A stretch of DNA of 64,000 nucleotides, from the NCBI GenBank assembly GCA_018304545.1, contig JAGVVZ010000001.1:62001-126000 (forward strand). The letters are read 5' to 3'. The position numbers and the translations under genes were made by a program. Position 1 is the first letter of the stretch. Each line of letters begins with the position of its first letter. This stretch comes from Candidatus Aenigmatarchaeota archaeon (GTDB lineage: Archaea; Aenigmatarchaeota; Aenigmatarchaeia; CG10238-14). Below, piece after piece: positions 17,590 through 26,447 of this stretch. The notes beneath the pieces were generated by a model. That model was not told where the DNA came from. It saw nothing but the letters and a program-made list of their open reading frames with translations, and did no database searches.

Positions 17590-18108
17590 ATGGCACTTAG
17601 ACCTGGAAGAACAACAAGAAGAGTAGAGAGACCTTGGACAAGAGTATCACAGAGAAAACCGAAAAAGAGTTATGTAGTTGGTGTGCCATATCCTAAAATT
17701 CATGTTTTTGAAATGGGAAGCAAAATAAAACAATTTGATACGTCTTTATGGCTAGTTATGGAAGATTCTATGCAAATCAGAGAAAACTCACTAGAATCTG
17801 CAAGAATTACATCGAATAAATACTTAGAAAAGTTTGTGGGACTAGAAAACTATTTCATGAAAGTACTTACTTATCCGCATCAGATTTTAAGAGAACACAC
17901 GCTTGCCACGGGTGCAGGTGCAGACAGGTTCTCTATGGGTATGAGATTGGCTTTTGGAAGACCAAAAGGAAGAGCCATCATAACATCAAAAGGAAAAAAG
18001 ATATTTTTATTGAAAGTTGATAAATCAAATTTAGCCCATGCCAAAAAAGCCTTGCACAGGGCCATTCAAAAATTACCGGGATCCTGCAAGGTTGTTGTAG
18101 GTAACTAG
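17590..18108 (+). CDS. rpl10e: Ribosomal protein L10e (uL16)
   Basis: Large-subunit ribosomal protein of 172 aa, the archaeal/eukaryotic counterpart of bacterial L16. Family hallmarks are MALRPGRTTRRVERPWTR, PYPKIHVFEMG and the loop TGAGADRFSMGMRLAFGRPKGRA. Length is normal. It is preceded by GGATAATC, a short SD, and by an unusual 9-bp inverted repeat. It stands apart from the other ribosomal protein genes of the window. Confidence 0.95.
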   Translation: MALRPGRTTRRVERPWTRVSQRKPKKSYVVGVPYPKIHVFEMGSKIKQFDTSLWLVMEDSMQIRENSLESARITSNKYLEKFVGLENYFMKVLTYPHQILREHTLATGAGADRFSMGMRLAFGRPKGRAIITSKGKKIFLLKVDKSNLAHAKKALHRAIQKLPGSCKVVVGN

Positions 18109-18141
18109 ATTATTTTTATTCTACAAAATCAAATAGATCTT

Positions 18142-18678
18142 ATGCAAGATAGTCTTTATCAAAATTTGATGACATTGAAATTAATATTAGAAAGTGCTAA
18201 AACTGCTTCTCTAATGGCATACACAAGTCAAAATCGAAGGGATTACGAAAGTGCCGGAAAATATAGATCATCCATTCATCGTCTATTCGGAGAAATGAAC
18301 GAAAAGATTGGTTATGTTATAAGAGATGCAGGACAATATGGATCAAGTAATAATTATTTAGCTATATTAAAAGGCATCCAATTAGAAACTTCTAGACTAT
18401 ATGATATGGATAACAGATTAAATCCACAAGATGCCACACTCCTTATAGAAAAAATGTACAGTGATTTGAACAAAATTAAAGTTGGCGACAGAAAAGGACA
18501 AAAAATGGCGTTGCCCGCAATAATTATTGTCTCTTCTGTCAGTCTTGCACTTTTAGCCGCTTCTTCTGTCAGTCCGACTGCAAGAGTAGTTGATCCCTCG
18601 TCATTGACATATCCTTTCGGGCTGGCATTCCTGGCAATTTTCCTCATATCATTATTCTTCTTAAAAAAAGGAAAATAA
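18142..18678 (+). CDS. Hypothetical membrane protein, paralogue A
   Basis: A 178-aa protein with a helical, soluble N-terminal part (about 1-120) and two C-terminal membrane helices (ALPAIIIVSSVSLALLAAS and YPFGLAFLAIFLISLFF) separated by the short loop PTARVVDPSSLT, ending in KKGK. The next gene (18722) has the same architecture and an identical PSSLTYPFGLAFLAI segment. The family is not recognised. The layout suggests a membrane-anchored helical bundle, perhaps a complex of the two. Confidence 0.6.
   Translation: MQDSLYQNLMTLKLILESAKTASLMAYTSQNRRDYESAGKYRSSIHRLFGEMNEKIGYVIRDAGQYGSSNNYLAILKGIQLETSRLYDMDNRLNPQDATLLIEKMYSDLNKIKVGDRKGQKMALPAIIIVSSVSLALLAASSVSPTARVVDPSSLTYPFGLAFLAIFLISLFFLKKGK
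18595..18641 (+). repeat. 47-bp exact direct repeat, copy 1
   Basis: The stretch coding for PSSLTYPFGLAFLAI is identical base for base to 19226-19272 in the neighbouring paralogue, although the rest of the two genes has diverged strongly. Confidence 0.85.
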
Positions 18679-18721
18679 TTGTTGTTTTTTTAAATCGGAA
18701 AAACAAAATTAATTAGATCAA

Positions 18722-19312
18722 ATGAAAGTGAACGACACTGAAATATTGTTGGATGCATTATACGAACATTTGAGGCTTATCAACGACGCTTCTGAGACAT
18801 TAACCACACTGAAAAGCAGGGGATTGGAAACCCACAAATATTTTTATTCCATTGGAAACATGATAAGGGAAGTTGAAATATTCCTATTAGATATTGCCCA
18901 AAGATCTCCGTATATTAGGAACGAAAGCGGGGATTATATACCTGAATTTGAAACTCTACAAAGGCAAAGCTGGATTTTGGCCCAAACATCTAAGATCACC
19001 AATCCCAGACTAGCCGATCCAAATTATATTTCCAGAAAAATCAGCGAACTGAAAAGAGATGTCTCTGTTTTGAGATCAAAAATTTCAGAAACCAAAAAAC
19101 ATCATTCTAAACGATCAAAATTAGAACCGCTAGCATTAACAACACTAGGAATTATCGCGATATCTGGCGTTGGGCTAAGTAGTTTACTACTTTCATCGAC
19201 ACAAACAACCGCGCGATTAATAGAACCCTCGTCATTGACATATCCTTTCGGGCTGGCATTCCTGGCAATTTTAACTGTATCATTAATTGGACTCGGACAC
19301 AAGAAAAATTAA
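18722..19312 (+). CDS. Hypothetical membrane protein, paralogue B
   Basis: A 196-aa neighbour and paralogue of the gene at 18142. It has an alpha-helical N-terminal region (about 1-135), then two membrane helices (LALTTLGIIAISGVGLSSLLL and YPFGLAFLAILTVSLIG) with the loop TTARLIEPSSLT. The N-terminal halves share little visible identity, while the last helix is identical at DNA level over 47 bases. It lies 43 bases after paralogue A, so an operon is likely. Function unknown. Confidence 0.6.
   Translation: MKVNDTEILLDALYEHLRLINDASETLTTLKSRGLETHKYFYSIGNMIREVEIFLLDIAQRSPYIRNESGDYIPEFETLQRQSWILAQTSKITNPRLADPNYISRKISELKRDVSVLRSKISETKKHHSKRSKLEPLALTTLGIIAISGVGLSSLLLSSTQTTARLIEPSSLTYPFGLAFLAILTVSLIGLGHKKN
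19226..19272 (+). repeat. 47-bp exact direct repeat, copy 2
   Basis: Second copy of the repeat at 18595-18641, in the same position of the paralogous protein. Confidence 0.85.
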
Positions 19313-19345
19313 ACTAATTTATTTACTAATACCAATTATATTTTC

Positions 19346-19987
19346 ATGAATAAAGAAATTCAGGAATTGAAAAAATTTGCTGGTGAAATTCTTTCTGAAG
19401 GATTAAAAAAGTACAACGAAATTAAAAAACCTATATTAAAAAAGCATAAGATTGGAGAAAAGATTGAAGATAACGGATTATATGAATGCACGACATGCGG
19501 GGACTTGTTGGCTATAATAAAAGGTGAAAGACTGCCGACATGTGATGTATGTTACGCAAAGAACATCAAAAACTCATGGATAAAAAGATCAGAGAAAGTT
19601 AATTTCATATCTAAAAATCCCAACATTGAATTTGAAAGAGATTCTACCTTCATTGAAAAAATTGCGGATGGTATAACGGCAGTTTCTGGTAGTATGACCT
19701 TTGTATATATACATATAGTCTGGTTTGCGGTCTGGGTGCTGATTAACCTGAATATGACGATGTTAAAGCCGTTCGACCAATTCCCATTCGGATTATTGAC
19801 AATGATAGTTTCTCTGGAAGCCATATTCCTTTCCACATTCATATTGATATCACAAAACAGAATAACAGAAAGAAGCGAGATAAGATCAGAGCTTGATTAC
19901 AAAGTCAATGTCAACGCAGAAAAGATGATAACAGAAGCCTTAGGACTACTTCATGACATCAAAGAAAATGTAGAAAAGAAAGAGTAA
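19346..19987 (+). CDS. DUF1003 membrane protein with N-terminal zinc ribbon
   Basis: A 213-aa protein. Residues 45-72 contain a zinc ribbon (CTTCG ... CDVC, two CxxC pairs). Residues 105-205 form the DUF1003 domain with two membrane helices and the typical FDQFPFGLLTMIVSLEAIFLSTFILISQNR and the terminal DYKVNVNAEKMI segment. DUF1003 proteins are of unknown function, often linked to membranes or stress. The added zinc ribbon suggests regulation or nucleic-acid binding at the membrane (inference). Confidence 0.8.
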   Translation: MNKEIQELKKFAGEILSEGLKKYNEIKKPILKKHKIGEKIEDNGLYECTTCGDLLAIIKGERLPTCDVCYAKNIKNSWIKRSEKVNFISKNPNIEFERDSTFIEKIADGITAVSGSMTFVYIHIVWFAVWVLINLNMTMLKPFDQFPFGLLTMIVSLEAIFLSTFILISQNRITERSEIRSELDYKVNVNAEKMITEALGLLHDIKENVEKKE

Positions 19988-19997
19988 GCGATAGAGA

Positions 19998-20663
19998 GTG
20001 ATTTTAATTACAAATAAATCCTTTGTTCTTGAAGAAACAAAAAAATATGTGAGAGACAAATTAGAGGGTGAAGGTTCCGGCCATGATTGGTGGCATGTAT
20101 ACAGAGTATGGAAAAATGCTGTTCATGTAGGCAAAGGAGAAAAGGTGGATTTGTTTGTTGTCCAGTTAGCTGCATTATTACATGATATTGCTGATTGGAA
20201 ACTCCATAATGGAGACGAATCTATTGGTCCTAAGTTAGCAAGAGAATGGTTAGAAGAATTAAGAGTAGAAAAGGACGTGGTTTCTCATGTTTGCGAAATC
20301 ATAAAAAACGTATCTTTTAAGGGCGCTGGCGTGAAGCATAAAATGAAAACAAAGGAGGGAATGGTAGTTTGGGATGCTGATAAACTAGATGCTATTGGCG
20401 CTATGGGGATTGCCAGAGTGTTCGCCTATGGAGGTCATATGGATAGAGAAATTTATAATCCTGATATCAAAGTGATAATGCACAAATCTTTTGAAGAGTA
20501 TAAAAATAGCAAAGGTTCTAGTATCAATCATTTTTATGAAAAATTACTTCTGTTAAAGGATTTGATGAATACTAAAACAGCAAAAAAAATTGCTGAGAGA
20601 CGACATAAATTTATGGAAAACTTTTTAGAGAGATTTTTTAAAGAATGGAATGGAAAGGATTAG
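19998..20663 (+). CDS. HD-domain phosphohydrolase
   Basis: A 221-aa metal-dependent phosphohydrolase. The HD signature is seen as GHDWWHVYRVWKNA (first His), ALLHDIADWK (His-Asp) and a later WDADKLDAIGAMGIARV with the conserved Asp. This is the layout of small YedJ-like HD hydrolases, which may act on nucleotides. The start is GTG at 19998, preceded by a weak SD. Its end overlaps the convergent glyS gene by four bases. Confidence 0.85.
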   Translation: MILITNKSFVLEETKKYVRDKLEGEGSGHDWWHVYRVWKNAVHVGKGEKVDLFVVQLAALLHDIADWKLHNGDESIGPKLAREWLEELRVEKDVVSHVCEIIKNVSFKGAGVKHKMKTKEGMVVWDADKLDAIGAMGIARVFAYGGHMDREIYNPDIKVIMHKSFEEYKNSKGSSINHFYEKLLLLKDLMNTKTAKKIAERRHKFMENFLERFFKEWNGKD

Positions 20664-22156
20664 AAAGTTCCTAATTTCTTCCCTTCCAAAAGTTCTGATA
20701 ATATATTTTTAAGATCCTTTATTTTTACACGAATTTGCTTTGTCGTATTTCTATCTCTAATGGTAACTGTATCATCTTTCAGAGTATCATAATCGCATGT
20801 TATATTAACCACTATACCTATCTCATCTGCACGAGCATATCTCTTTCCTATGGATCCGCTCTCATCATAAAGAACGTCAAAATCTTTTTTAAGGATTTCA
20901 AAAATTTCTCTTGATTTTTCTGGAATCTCATCTTTGTTAACCAACGGGAATACACTTGCTATATATGGAGATATATTGGCAGGAAATTTGAACCAATTCC
21001 ATCCCCTTTCTTTATCTTCAACAAAGCAATGCAATAATACTCCTGTAATTGTTCTTTCTACACCAAACGATGGTTCAACAACATGAGGTATTACTTTCGT
21101 GCCATTATCTAAGGCGACTGACAAATCCGTGTTCGCATGTTTAGAATGTTTAATTAAATCATAATCTGTCCTATAAGCATTACCTACGGTCTCCTTCCAT
21201 CCTATATCTTCAAAATCTATTTCCAAATCAAAATTTCCCCCAGAATAGTGCGGTGTTTCTTCTGGAAGCATGTGTCTAAACCTCAAATGGGACTCTGGTA
21301 TGCCCAATGATTTATAGAATTCAAATTCTTTGGCCAGGAAGAATCCTATCCACTCATTTGGCAGAATTTTTTTCTTTAATGCATCTCCAACTTTGATTTT
21401 TATCGATTTTCCTTTTTTTTGCTGATCCTCTCTTGTAAACAACATTATTTCTTTATCTTTAACTTGATCAAAAAGAGGACATTTATCATTGTTTGGATCA
21501 AAAAACATTTCTACTTCCATTTGATTGAACTCTCTTACTCTAATCAAGAAATTTCTGGGTGATATCTCATTTCTGTAAGCATGTCCTACTTGAGCGACAC
21601 CCATCGGTAGTTTGGCTCGGGTAGATCTAAAAACTCTTTGGAATGATGTAAACACGTTTTGAGCGCTTTCAGGTCTTAAATATCCCACTTGTCCTCCAAC
21701 AGAACTAATCTCAGTTTTAAGCATCAAATGAAAAACTCTAACATCAGATAATTTGCCTTTACAGTTAGGACAAACCAATTTAGCGTCACGTATGATTTTG
21801 GTCAATTCTTCATTAGATTTACCTTCAACAAAATTCCCTGTTTTTTCTTCAATTATATGATCTGCCCTGAACAAACTTTTACATTTATCACATTGCGTTA
21901 TCGGATCAACAAAAGAATCCACATGACCGGATGCCTTCAAAACTTTTTCTGATAAAATCGTGGATCCGTCTATCTCAAAGACATTGTCCAAAGATTTAAT
22001 GAAGGTTTTTCTCCAATATTCGATAAATTTTCTTTTCAGCAATGTTCCGATAGGACCATAATCCCAGAATCCTGATATTGTAGGATAAATTTCTGCAGTA
22101 GGAAAAACTATCCCTCTATTCAAACAGATTTTTTGTATTTCATCCAGTTTAGACAT
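20660..22156 (-). CDS. glyS: Glycyl-tRNA synthetase (class II, archaeal/eukaryotic type)
   Basis: Charges tRNA-Gly. Class II motifs are present: SGFWDYGPIGTLLKRKFIEYWR (motif 1), YRNEISPRNFLIRVREFNQME (motif 2) and HVVEPSFGVERTI (motif 3), with a C-terminal anticodon-binding domain (DEIGIVVNITCDYD). Two CxxC pairs (CDKCKSLFR, CPNCKGK) in the insertion may bind zinc. At 498 aa it is somewhat short for this type. It is preceded on the same strand by a glycosidase-like gene with about 50 bases between. Confidence 0.95.
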   Translation of the reverse strand: MSKLDEIQKICLNRGIVFPTAEIYPTISGFWDYGPIGTLLKRKFIEYWRKTFIKSLDNVFEIDGSTILSEKVLKASGHVDSFVDPITQCDKCKSLFRADHIIEEKTGNFVEGKSNEELTKIIRDAKLVCPNCKGKLSDVRVFHLMLKTEISSVGGQVGYLRPESAQNVFTSFQRVFRSTRAKLPMGVAQVGHAYRNEISPRNFLIRVREFNQMEVEMFFDPNNDKCPLFDQVKDKEIMLFTREDQQKKGKSIKIKVGDALKKKILPNEWIGFFLAKEFEFYKSLGIPESHLRFRHMLPEETPHYSGGNFDLEIDFEDIGWKETVGNAYRTDYDLIKHSKHANTDLSVALDNGTKVIPHVVEPSFGVERTITGVLLHCFVEDKERGWNWFKFPANISPYIASVFPLVNKDEIPEKSREIFEILKKDFDVLYDESGSIGKRYARADEIGIVVNITCDYDTLKDDTVTIRDRNTTKQIRVKIKDLKNILSELLEGKKLGTF

Positions 22157-22207
22157 ATACTAGCCTCTTAGTTAGTTTATAATAATAAACTAAAAAATCT
22201 TACTTAT

Positions 22208-23077
22208 CTACTTTTTTCTGGTGTTAAATATGGATAATCCTATTCTTTCGCGCCCAAACAGCCAACCATCTCGAGCATTATAATACATTCTTTTTTCCTT
22301 TTTGTAAGTCGCAAATCCCATCATATATACAAAGGTTCTTCTCCAGCTATTGCCTTCTGGATTAAGCAAAATTCTTTTTGTTTTCCATTCAATACCATCT
22401 GAAGATTTCATCTCCAATATTCTCGATCTATTTCTTCCAAGTTCATCTTTATACCAATTTAGTCCAAATCCATAATTTCTATTAACAGGACGCAAAATTA
22501 TATCTCCAATTGGCTGTTCGACCGTTTCGTATGGTCCAAGAATATTTTTAGAATCGGCATATCCCATAAGCTTGGGTTCAGGAAAATAACAATCTTCCAT
22601 CCACTTAATACCCGAAGCAAAATACAACCTATATTTATTTTTTCCAAACTTCACTAAGCAAGGATTACCGATATTCCTCCCTTGCCAAGCAAACTTCGTT
22701 TGTAAAACTATTTTTGGTTTTGACCAGTTTTCTAAATCTTGAGAAACTATAACTTCCAAGTTTGAATGTAATATTTTTGTCATAGGAACAATGAACTTGA
22801 GTTTTTCGTAAAAAAGATAATAATGTTCGTTTTCTGAATAAATGAAGGGTCTTATTCCAAAAATCTTTATAAGCCTTCCTCTGCTCCAGGTTAAGCCGTC
22901 CCTTGATTTGTAATGATAAATTCCAAATATAGAATGAGCAAAAAGATTCCATAAACCGTTTTTAGATTTATCCGGTGGGAGAACAGTTGGATCAGCAATT
23001 ATCAATTCAAACTTAGAAGGTTCAATGAGGGGATTCTTGGGATGATCTATCCATTCTTTATTTTTCAATTCGGTCAT
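22208..23077 (-). CDS. Glycosidase-like five-bladed beta-propeller protein (GH43/GH32/GH130-like)
   Basis: A 289-aa protein with the features of five-bladed propeller glycosidases: NPLIEPSKFELIIADPTV near the start (possible catalytic Asp), HYKSRDGLTWSRG, PCLVKFGKNKYRLYFAS, and later blades ending in YYNARDGW. No signal peptide is seen, so it should act in the cytosol, perhaps in carbohydrate turnover or as a phosphorylase. Family placement is by pattern, not by search. It is followed closely by glyS. Confidence 0.6.
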   Translation of the reverse strand: MTELKNKEWIDHPKNPLIEPSKFELIIADPTVLPPDKSKNGLWNLFAHSIFGIYHYKSRDGLTWSRGRLIKIFGIRPFIYSENEHYYLFYEKLKFIVPMTKILHSNLEVIVSQDLENWSKPKIVLQTKFAWQGRNIGNPCLVKFGKNKYRLYFASGIKWMEDCYFPEPKLMGYADSKNILGPYETVEQPIGDIILRPVNRNYGFGLNWYKDELGRNRSRILEMKSSDGIEWKTKRILLNPEGNSWRRTFVYMMGFATYKKEKRMYYNARDGWLFGRERIGLSIFNTRKK

Positions 23078-23128
23078 TATTTATTTTGGTAATGTTGTCT
23101 TATATCATTAGTTTTTTGGAGTTGGATA

Positions 23129-23611
23129 TTAAAAAAGGAGAGGCACCCATCTCTTTACCTTCTTTGTGTATCTAACATATTCTTGTCCGAATAGCTTTTT
23201 CAATTTTTTTTCCTCATATAAAACCACGAACAGATGAAAGGAAACAAAAAATAAAAGTGCTAATTCAAGGAATTTGACATTCCATGTATTGATGAATAAA
23301 CCGATTATAAATGTTAAATATCCTGCGTACATCGGATTTCTGGTATATTTGTATGGCCCTACAATTTGAAGTTTTTTCGGTGGATCTAACGGTGATGGTG
23401 TACCATTTCCACGTTCAATAAAAATAATGACACAATATACTATAAGTGATAACCCAAGGAAAGAAACCAAAGAACCTAAATTAAATTGGAATATAAAGTT
23501 ACTTATTGGCTCTCCATAAACGGCGTTGGGAATGAGCCATAGACCGAAAAATCCTAAAAATATCCCCGACCAAACAATTGTTTTAAGATAATTTAGCAGT
23601 CTTAAACCCAT
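23129..23611 (-). CDS. Isoprenylcysteine carboxyl methyltransferase / PEMT-family membrane methyltransferase
   Basis: A 160-aa protein with four predicted membrane helices. The family signature IVGPYKYTRNPMYAGYLTF is followed by VLYEEKKLKKLFGQEYVRYTKKVKRWVP, which carries the SAM-binding Glu in the ICMT/PEMT fold. The acceptor (lipid or small molecule) is unknown. The gene follows the Lrp-like regulator after nine bases and likely forms an operon with it. Confidence 0.8.
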   Translation of the reverse strand: MGLRLLNYLKTIVWSGIFLGFFGLWLIPNAVYGEPISNFIFQFNLGSLVSFLGLSLIVYCVIIFIERGNGTPSPLDPPKKLQIVGPYKYTRNPMYAGYLTFIIGLFINTWNVKFLELALLFFVSFHLFVVLYEEKKLKKLFGQEYVRYTKKVKRWVPLLF

Positions 23612-23620
23612 ATATTATAT

Positions 23621-24103
23621 TTACAATTGATAGTATTCAAACTTATGCACCTTCACAACAAAAAGTGCTTTCCAGTCAAATATTAAATTGCTAAATTCTA
23701 ATCTAATTTTTCTCGATATTTCTTCCATTTCATTCGTATTCCTAGTCATCAAAACACAAATTATATCATAATCTCCCATAACAGAAATCAAAGAAGTTAC
23801 CCTTGGATGATTTTTCAGATAACTGACAAATTTATCAAATTCTTCATCCGTTATATTGTGTAATTTTATATACACAGAAGCTGTCAAAGGATATCCAACA
23901 GTTGAAGGAACTACGAATATTCCTGGGTAAAATACGTGATTTTCCAGCATTTTCTTTATCCTATTATTGACGGAATCTATCGATAAACCTACCTTTTTAG
24001 CTATACTGGTTAGTTTTTCCCTGCCATTTAGCTGAAGAATATTCAATATTTCCTTGTCTTTTTCGTCTAAAATTATCGATTTTTCCTGGGTTTTCTTCTT
24101 CAT
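23621..24103 (-). CDS. Lrp/AsnC-family transcriptional regulator
   Basis: A 160-aa regulator with an N-terminal winged helix (KDKEILNILQLNGREKLTSIAKKVGLSIDSVNNRIKKML) and a C-terminal ligand-binding RAM-like domain (YIKLHNITDEEFDKFV ... ISVMGDYDIICVLMTRNTNEMEEISRKI). Such proteins sense amino acids or other small molecules and form octamers. It probably heads a transcript with the membrane methyltransferase, and could regulate that operon and itself (inference). Confidence 0.9.
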   Translation of the reverse strand: MKKKTQEKSIILDEKDKEILNILQLNGREKLTSIAKKVGLSIDSVNNRIKKMLENHVFYPGIFVVPSTVGYPLTASVYIKLHNITDEEFDKFVSYLKNHPRVTSLISVMGDYDIICVLMTRNTNEMEEISRKIRLEFSNLIFDWKALFVVKVHKFEYYQL

Positions 24104-24214
24104 ATATCTTAATTATTTGACTAAGTATTTAAATCTTTCTTAAAAATTAAGACAAAATAGAAGAAAAACTTAACTATCTCTATTACAATAGTTTAATCAC
24201 CAAAAAGTGATGAT

Positions 24215-24469
24215 ATGAGTCCAAAAATAGAACAAATGCAGATGGCAGAATTGGAAGAATGCGAGGTTTGCAGAGCTTTTGTAACACAAAGCAGACCTAA
24301 CCCGATTTGCCAGATATGTGTTAAAAGAACCTGTCACAATTGTCAGAGAGGATGCGATAGATGCGGACAAACATTTTGCATGCAACATTCAAGCACGTAT
24401 GAAAGATGGAGACAGGGAACTAAGCATTTCTTCAAACTCTGTGAGATATGCAAAGATGTTTGGAAGTGA
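24215..24469 (+). CDS. Small cysteine-rich zinc-finger protein A
   Basis: An 84-aa protein with about ten Cys and several His in the order CEVC ... CQICVKRTCHNCQRGCDRCGQTFCMQHSS ... CEIC, which could bind two or three zinc ions in a RING-, B-box- or AN1-like fold. The SD GTGAT precedes the ATG. It is followed after five bases by paralogue B, with the same spacing of cysteines. Possible roles are nucleic-acid or protein binding. Confidence 0.7.
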   Translation: MSPKIEQMQMAELEECEVCRAFVTQSRPNPICQICVKRTCHNCQRGCDRCGQTFCMQHSSTYERWRQGTKHFFKLCEICKDVWK

Positions 24470-24474
24470 AAAAT

Positions 24475-24711
24475 ATGGCATTAAAAGATTCGGAAAAAAT
24501 GAAATGCGAAAATTGTAGTGAAGAACCCACAACCTCAGGAATAGCATGTAAAATCTGCGGCAAAAAATTGTGTGAAAAATGCCAAAAAACATGTGAACGT
24601 TGCAATGACAGTATTTGTAACAAACATTCAGAGAAAAGACATAGAATAAAAGGCGGTCGTCAGACAATTGTAATGCTTTGTGAATATTGTGAAAAGGTTT
24701 TTAAATTATAG
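24475..24711 (+). CDS. Small cysteine-rich zinc-finger protein B
   Basis: Paralogue of the gene at 24215, with the pattern CENC ... CKICGKKLCEKCQKTCERCNDSICNKHS ... CEYC. I start it at ATG 24475, nine codons inside the track frame, because the upstream part overlaps the previous gene and the spacing then fits an operon. Identity to protein A is moderate but all metal ligands align. Function unknown. Confidence 0.7.
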   Translation: MALKDSEKMKCENCSEEPTTSGIACKICGKKLCEKCQKTCERCNDSICNKHSEKRHRIKGGRQTIVMLCEYCEKVFKL

Positions 24712-24730
24712 TTGAAACGGGTGTTAGTTG

Positions 24731-25537
24731 ATGCAAGAGATCAAAGAAAAAACTGAGGTATTAACAACCGCCAAAATTATGAAAATGTATAAAGAAGGCC
24801 GTAGAGATTTTTCAAATGTTAGATGCATAGGAGGATTGTTTAGTGGCGTAAATCTATCTGATACTAATTTTAGAAGCTCCAATTTGAGTTTTTCTGATTT
24901 TAGTAATGCAAACCTATCAAATACAGATTTTACAAAAGCTAATATGTGCTGGAGTGATTTTGAAAACGCAAATTTTAGAAACTCTAAATTAAACAACACG
25001 AACTTGAGCTGGTGCGCTTTTATAAACACAAAGTTCGAAGGCGCTGATGTTAGCTGGTCTGATTTTAGTTGGTGTCTTTTAATCAATATTAATTTAGGAT
25101 CAACAGAGCAAAAAGGAGCACGTTTTGGTAATGTAGCAAGAAGTTGGGAAGAAATAACCGATTATGGAATGCAATTGGCGTTAAAGTTTTTGAATGACGC
25201 TAAAATTCCGTCAAAACTTAAATCGATACTTAATTCTATAGTTGATGAAAAACAGAAAGAGTATAGGGTAATGAAAGATGTAGCTATAGCACTTGGTGAA
25301 AATATTACTAAATCACTAATAATATATGAATCCCCGATATTATCTAGTGCATTACCTAATGTTTATATCAAAGTCGGGATGGGGAGTTTGTCAAAATATT
25401 CTGAACATCAAATGACACTTGGAATTCACCTATACTCCTCGGGTTCTCCATACGTTCTCGGATCTCCATATTCACAGTTCTCTCTATATAGGGGAATTAG
25501 TAAATACAACGGTTTTAGAGGACAAAACTATGTCTAA
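24731..25537 (+). CDS. Pentapeptide-repeat protein with unknown C-terminal domain
   Basis: A 268-aa protein. Residues 35-125 consist of about 18 tandem A(D/N)LXX-type pentapeptides (NFRSSNLSFSDFSNANLSNT is typical), predicted to form a right-handed quadrilateral beta-helix. The C-terminal 130 residues (EEITDYGMQLALKFLNDAKI onward) are helical and then Tyr/Ser/Gly-rich, and I do not recognise them. I chose the ATG at 24731 over the adjacent TTG. It follows the two zinc-finger genes by 19 bases and may be co-transcribed. Confidence 0.7.
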   Translation: MQEIKEKTEVLTTAKIMKMYKEGRRDFSNVRCIGGLFSGVNLSDTNFRSSNLSFSDFSNANLSNTDFTKANMCWSDFENANFRNSKLNNTNLSWCAFINTKFEGADVSWSDFSWCLLININLGSTEQKGARFGNVARSWEEITDYGMQLALKFLNDAKIPSKLKSILNSIVDEKQKEYRVMKDVAIALGENITKSLIIYESPILSSALPNVYIKVGMGSLSKYSEHQMTLGIHLYSSGSPYVLGSPYSQFSLYRGISKYNGFRGQNYV

Positions 25538-25612
25538 TATTATTAAATTCAAATACATCATTGTTATTGATTCGATACGTGATATCACAAAAATTACAAG
25601 AGATAGATAATT

Positions 25613-26437
25613 ATGAAATTTAAGATAACCGTTGTACAATTTAAAATTAAACAGTTCTCTCCAGAGGAAAATCTTAAGAGGGCTGAAGAATTCATAAAAA
25701 AGGCGTCATTATCAAAAACTCAAGTAATTATATTTCCTGAAGATTTCATTACAGGACCAATATTAGGTAAAAAGGAATTTGTAGATTTTGAAGGGAAATA
25801 TAGAAATTATTTCCAGAAATTAGCTAAGAAATATTCAATTGCCATAGTGCCGGGCTCTTTCGTAGAAGGGGATATTAGAGGATGGTACAATACAACTTAC
25901 TATATCGATGCTGAAGGAAAAATAAGAGGCAAGTACAAAAAAATTAACTTATGGTTACCAGAACGTAGATATTTAACACCAGGAAATGAGATTTCTGTTT
26001 TCAACACAAAATATGGAAAAGTGGGATTAATCATTTGTTGGGATCTTATGTTTCCTGAAATATTTAGAAAAATGGTAAAAAAAGGGGTCAACATAGTATT
26101 TTGTCCTAGTTATTGGTGTAAAGAAGATGCTGGCGTGGGTATGAAGTACGATAAAGACGCTGAAGTTAAGAGTGTAAATTCACTATGCACTAGCAGAGCA
26201 TTTGAAAATGGCGTAATATTAGTTTTTACTAATCCTGCAGGAGAATTAAGAATAGGTAAAATAAAAAATAAAATAATAGGACAAAGTCAAATCACGGCAC
26301 CATTCAAAGGGCCTATAAAAAAATTAAACCACAATAGAGAAGAAATGTTCATTGAAGAAATAGATACAGATATTCTAAAAGATGCGGAAAGAGCGTACAA
26401 AATAAGAGAGGATCTGAAAAATAGGGTCTTATATTAA
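25613..26437 (+). CDS. Carbon-nitrogen hydrolase (nitrilase superfamily)
   Basis: A 274-aa cytosolic amidase or ureidohydrolase of the nitrilase superfamily. The Glu-Lys-Cys triad is visible: IIFPEDF (Glu), GKYKKINLW (Lys) and VGLIICWDLMFPEIFR (Cys). Overall length and the final segment VLVFTNPAG match the family. Possible substrates include amides and N-carbamoyl compounds; specificity cannot be assigned. It is convergent with the S27e gene, with 10 bases between. Confidence 0.88.
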   Translation: MKFKITVVQFKIKQFSPEENLKRAEEFIKKASLSKTQVIIFPEDFITGPILGKKEFVDFEGKYRNYFQKLAKKYSIAIVPGSFVEGDIRGWYNTTYYIDAEGKIRGKYKKINLWLPERRYLTPGNEISVFNTKYGKVGLIICWDLMFPEIFRKMVKKGVNIVFCPSYWCKEDAGVGMKYDKDAEVKSVNSLCTSRAFENGVILVFTNPAGELRIGKIKNKIIGQSQITAPFKGPIKKLNHNREEMFIEEIDTDILKDAERAYKIREDLKNRVLY

Positions 26438-26447
26438 GTTAAAGATC

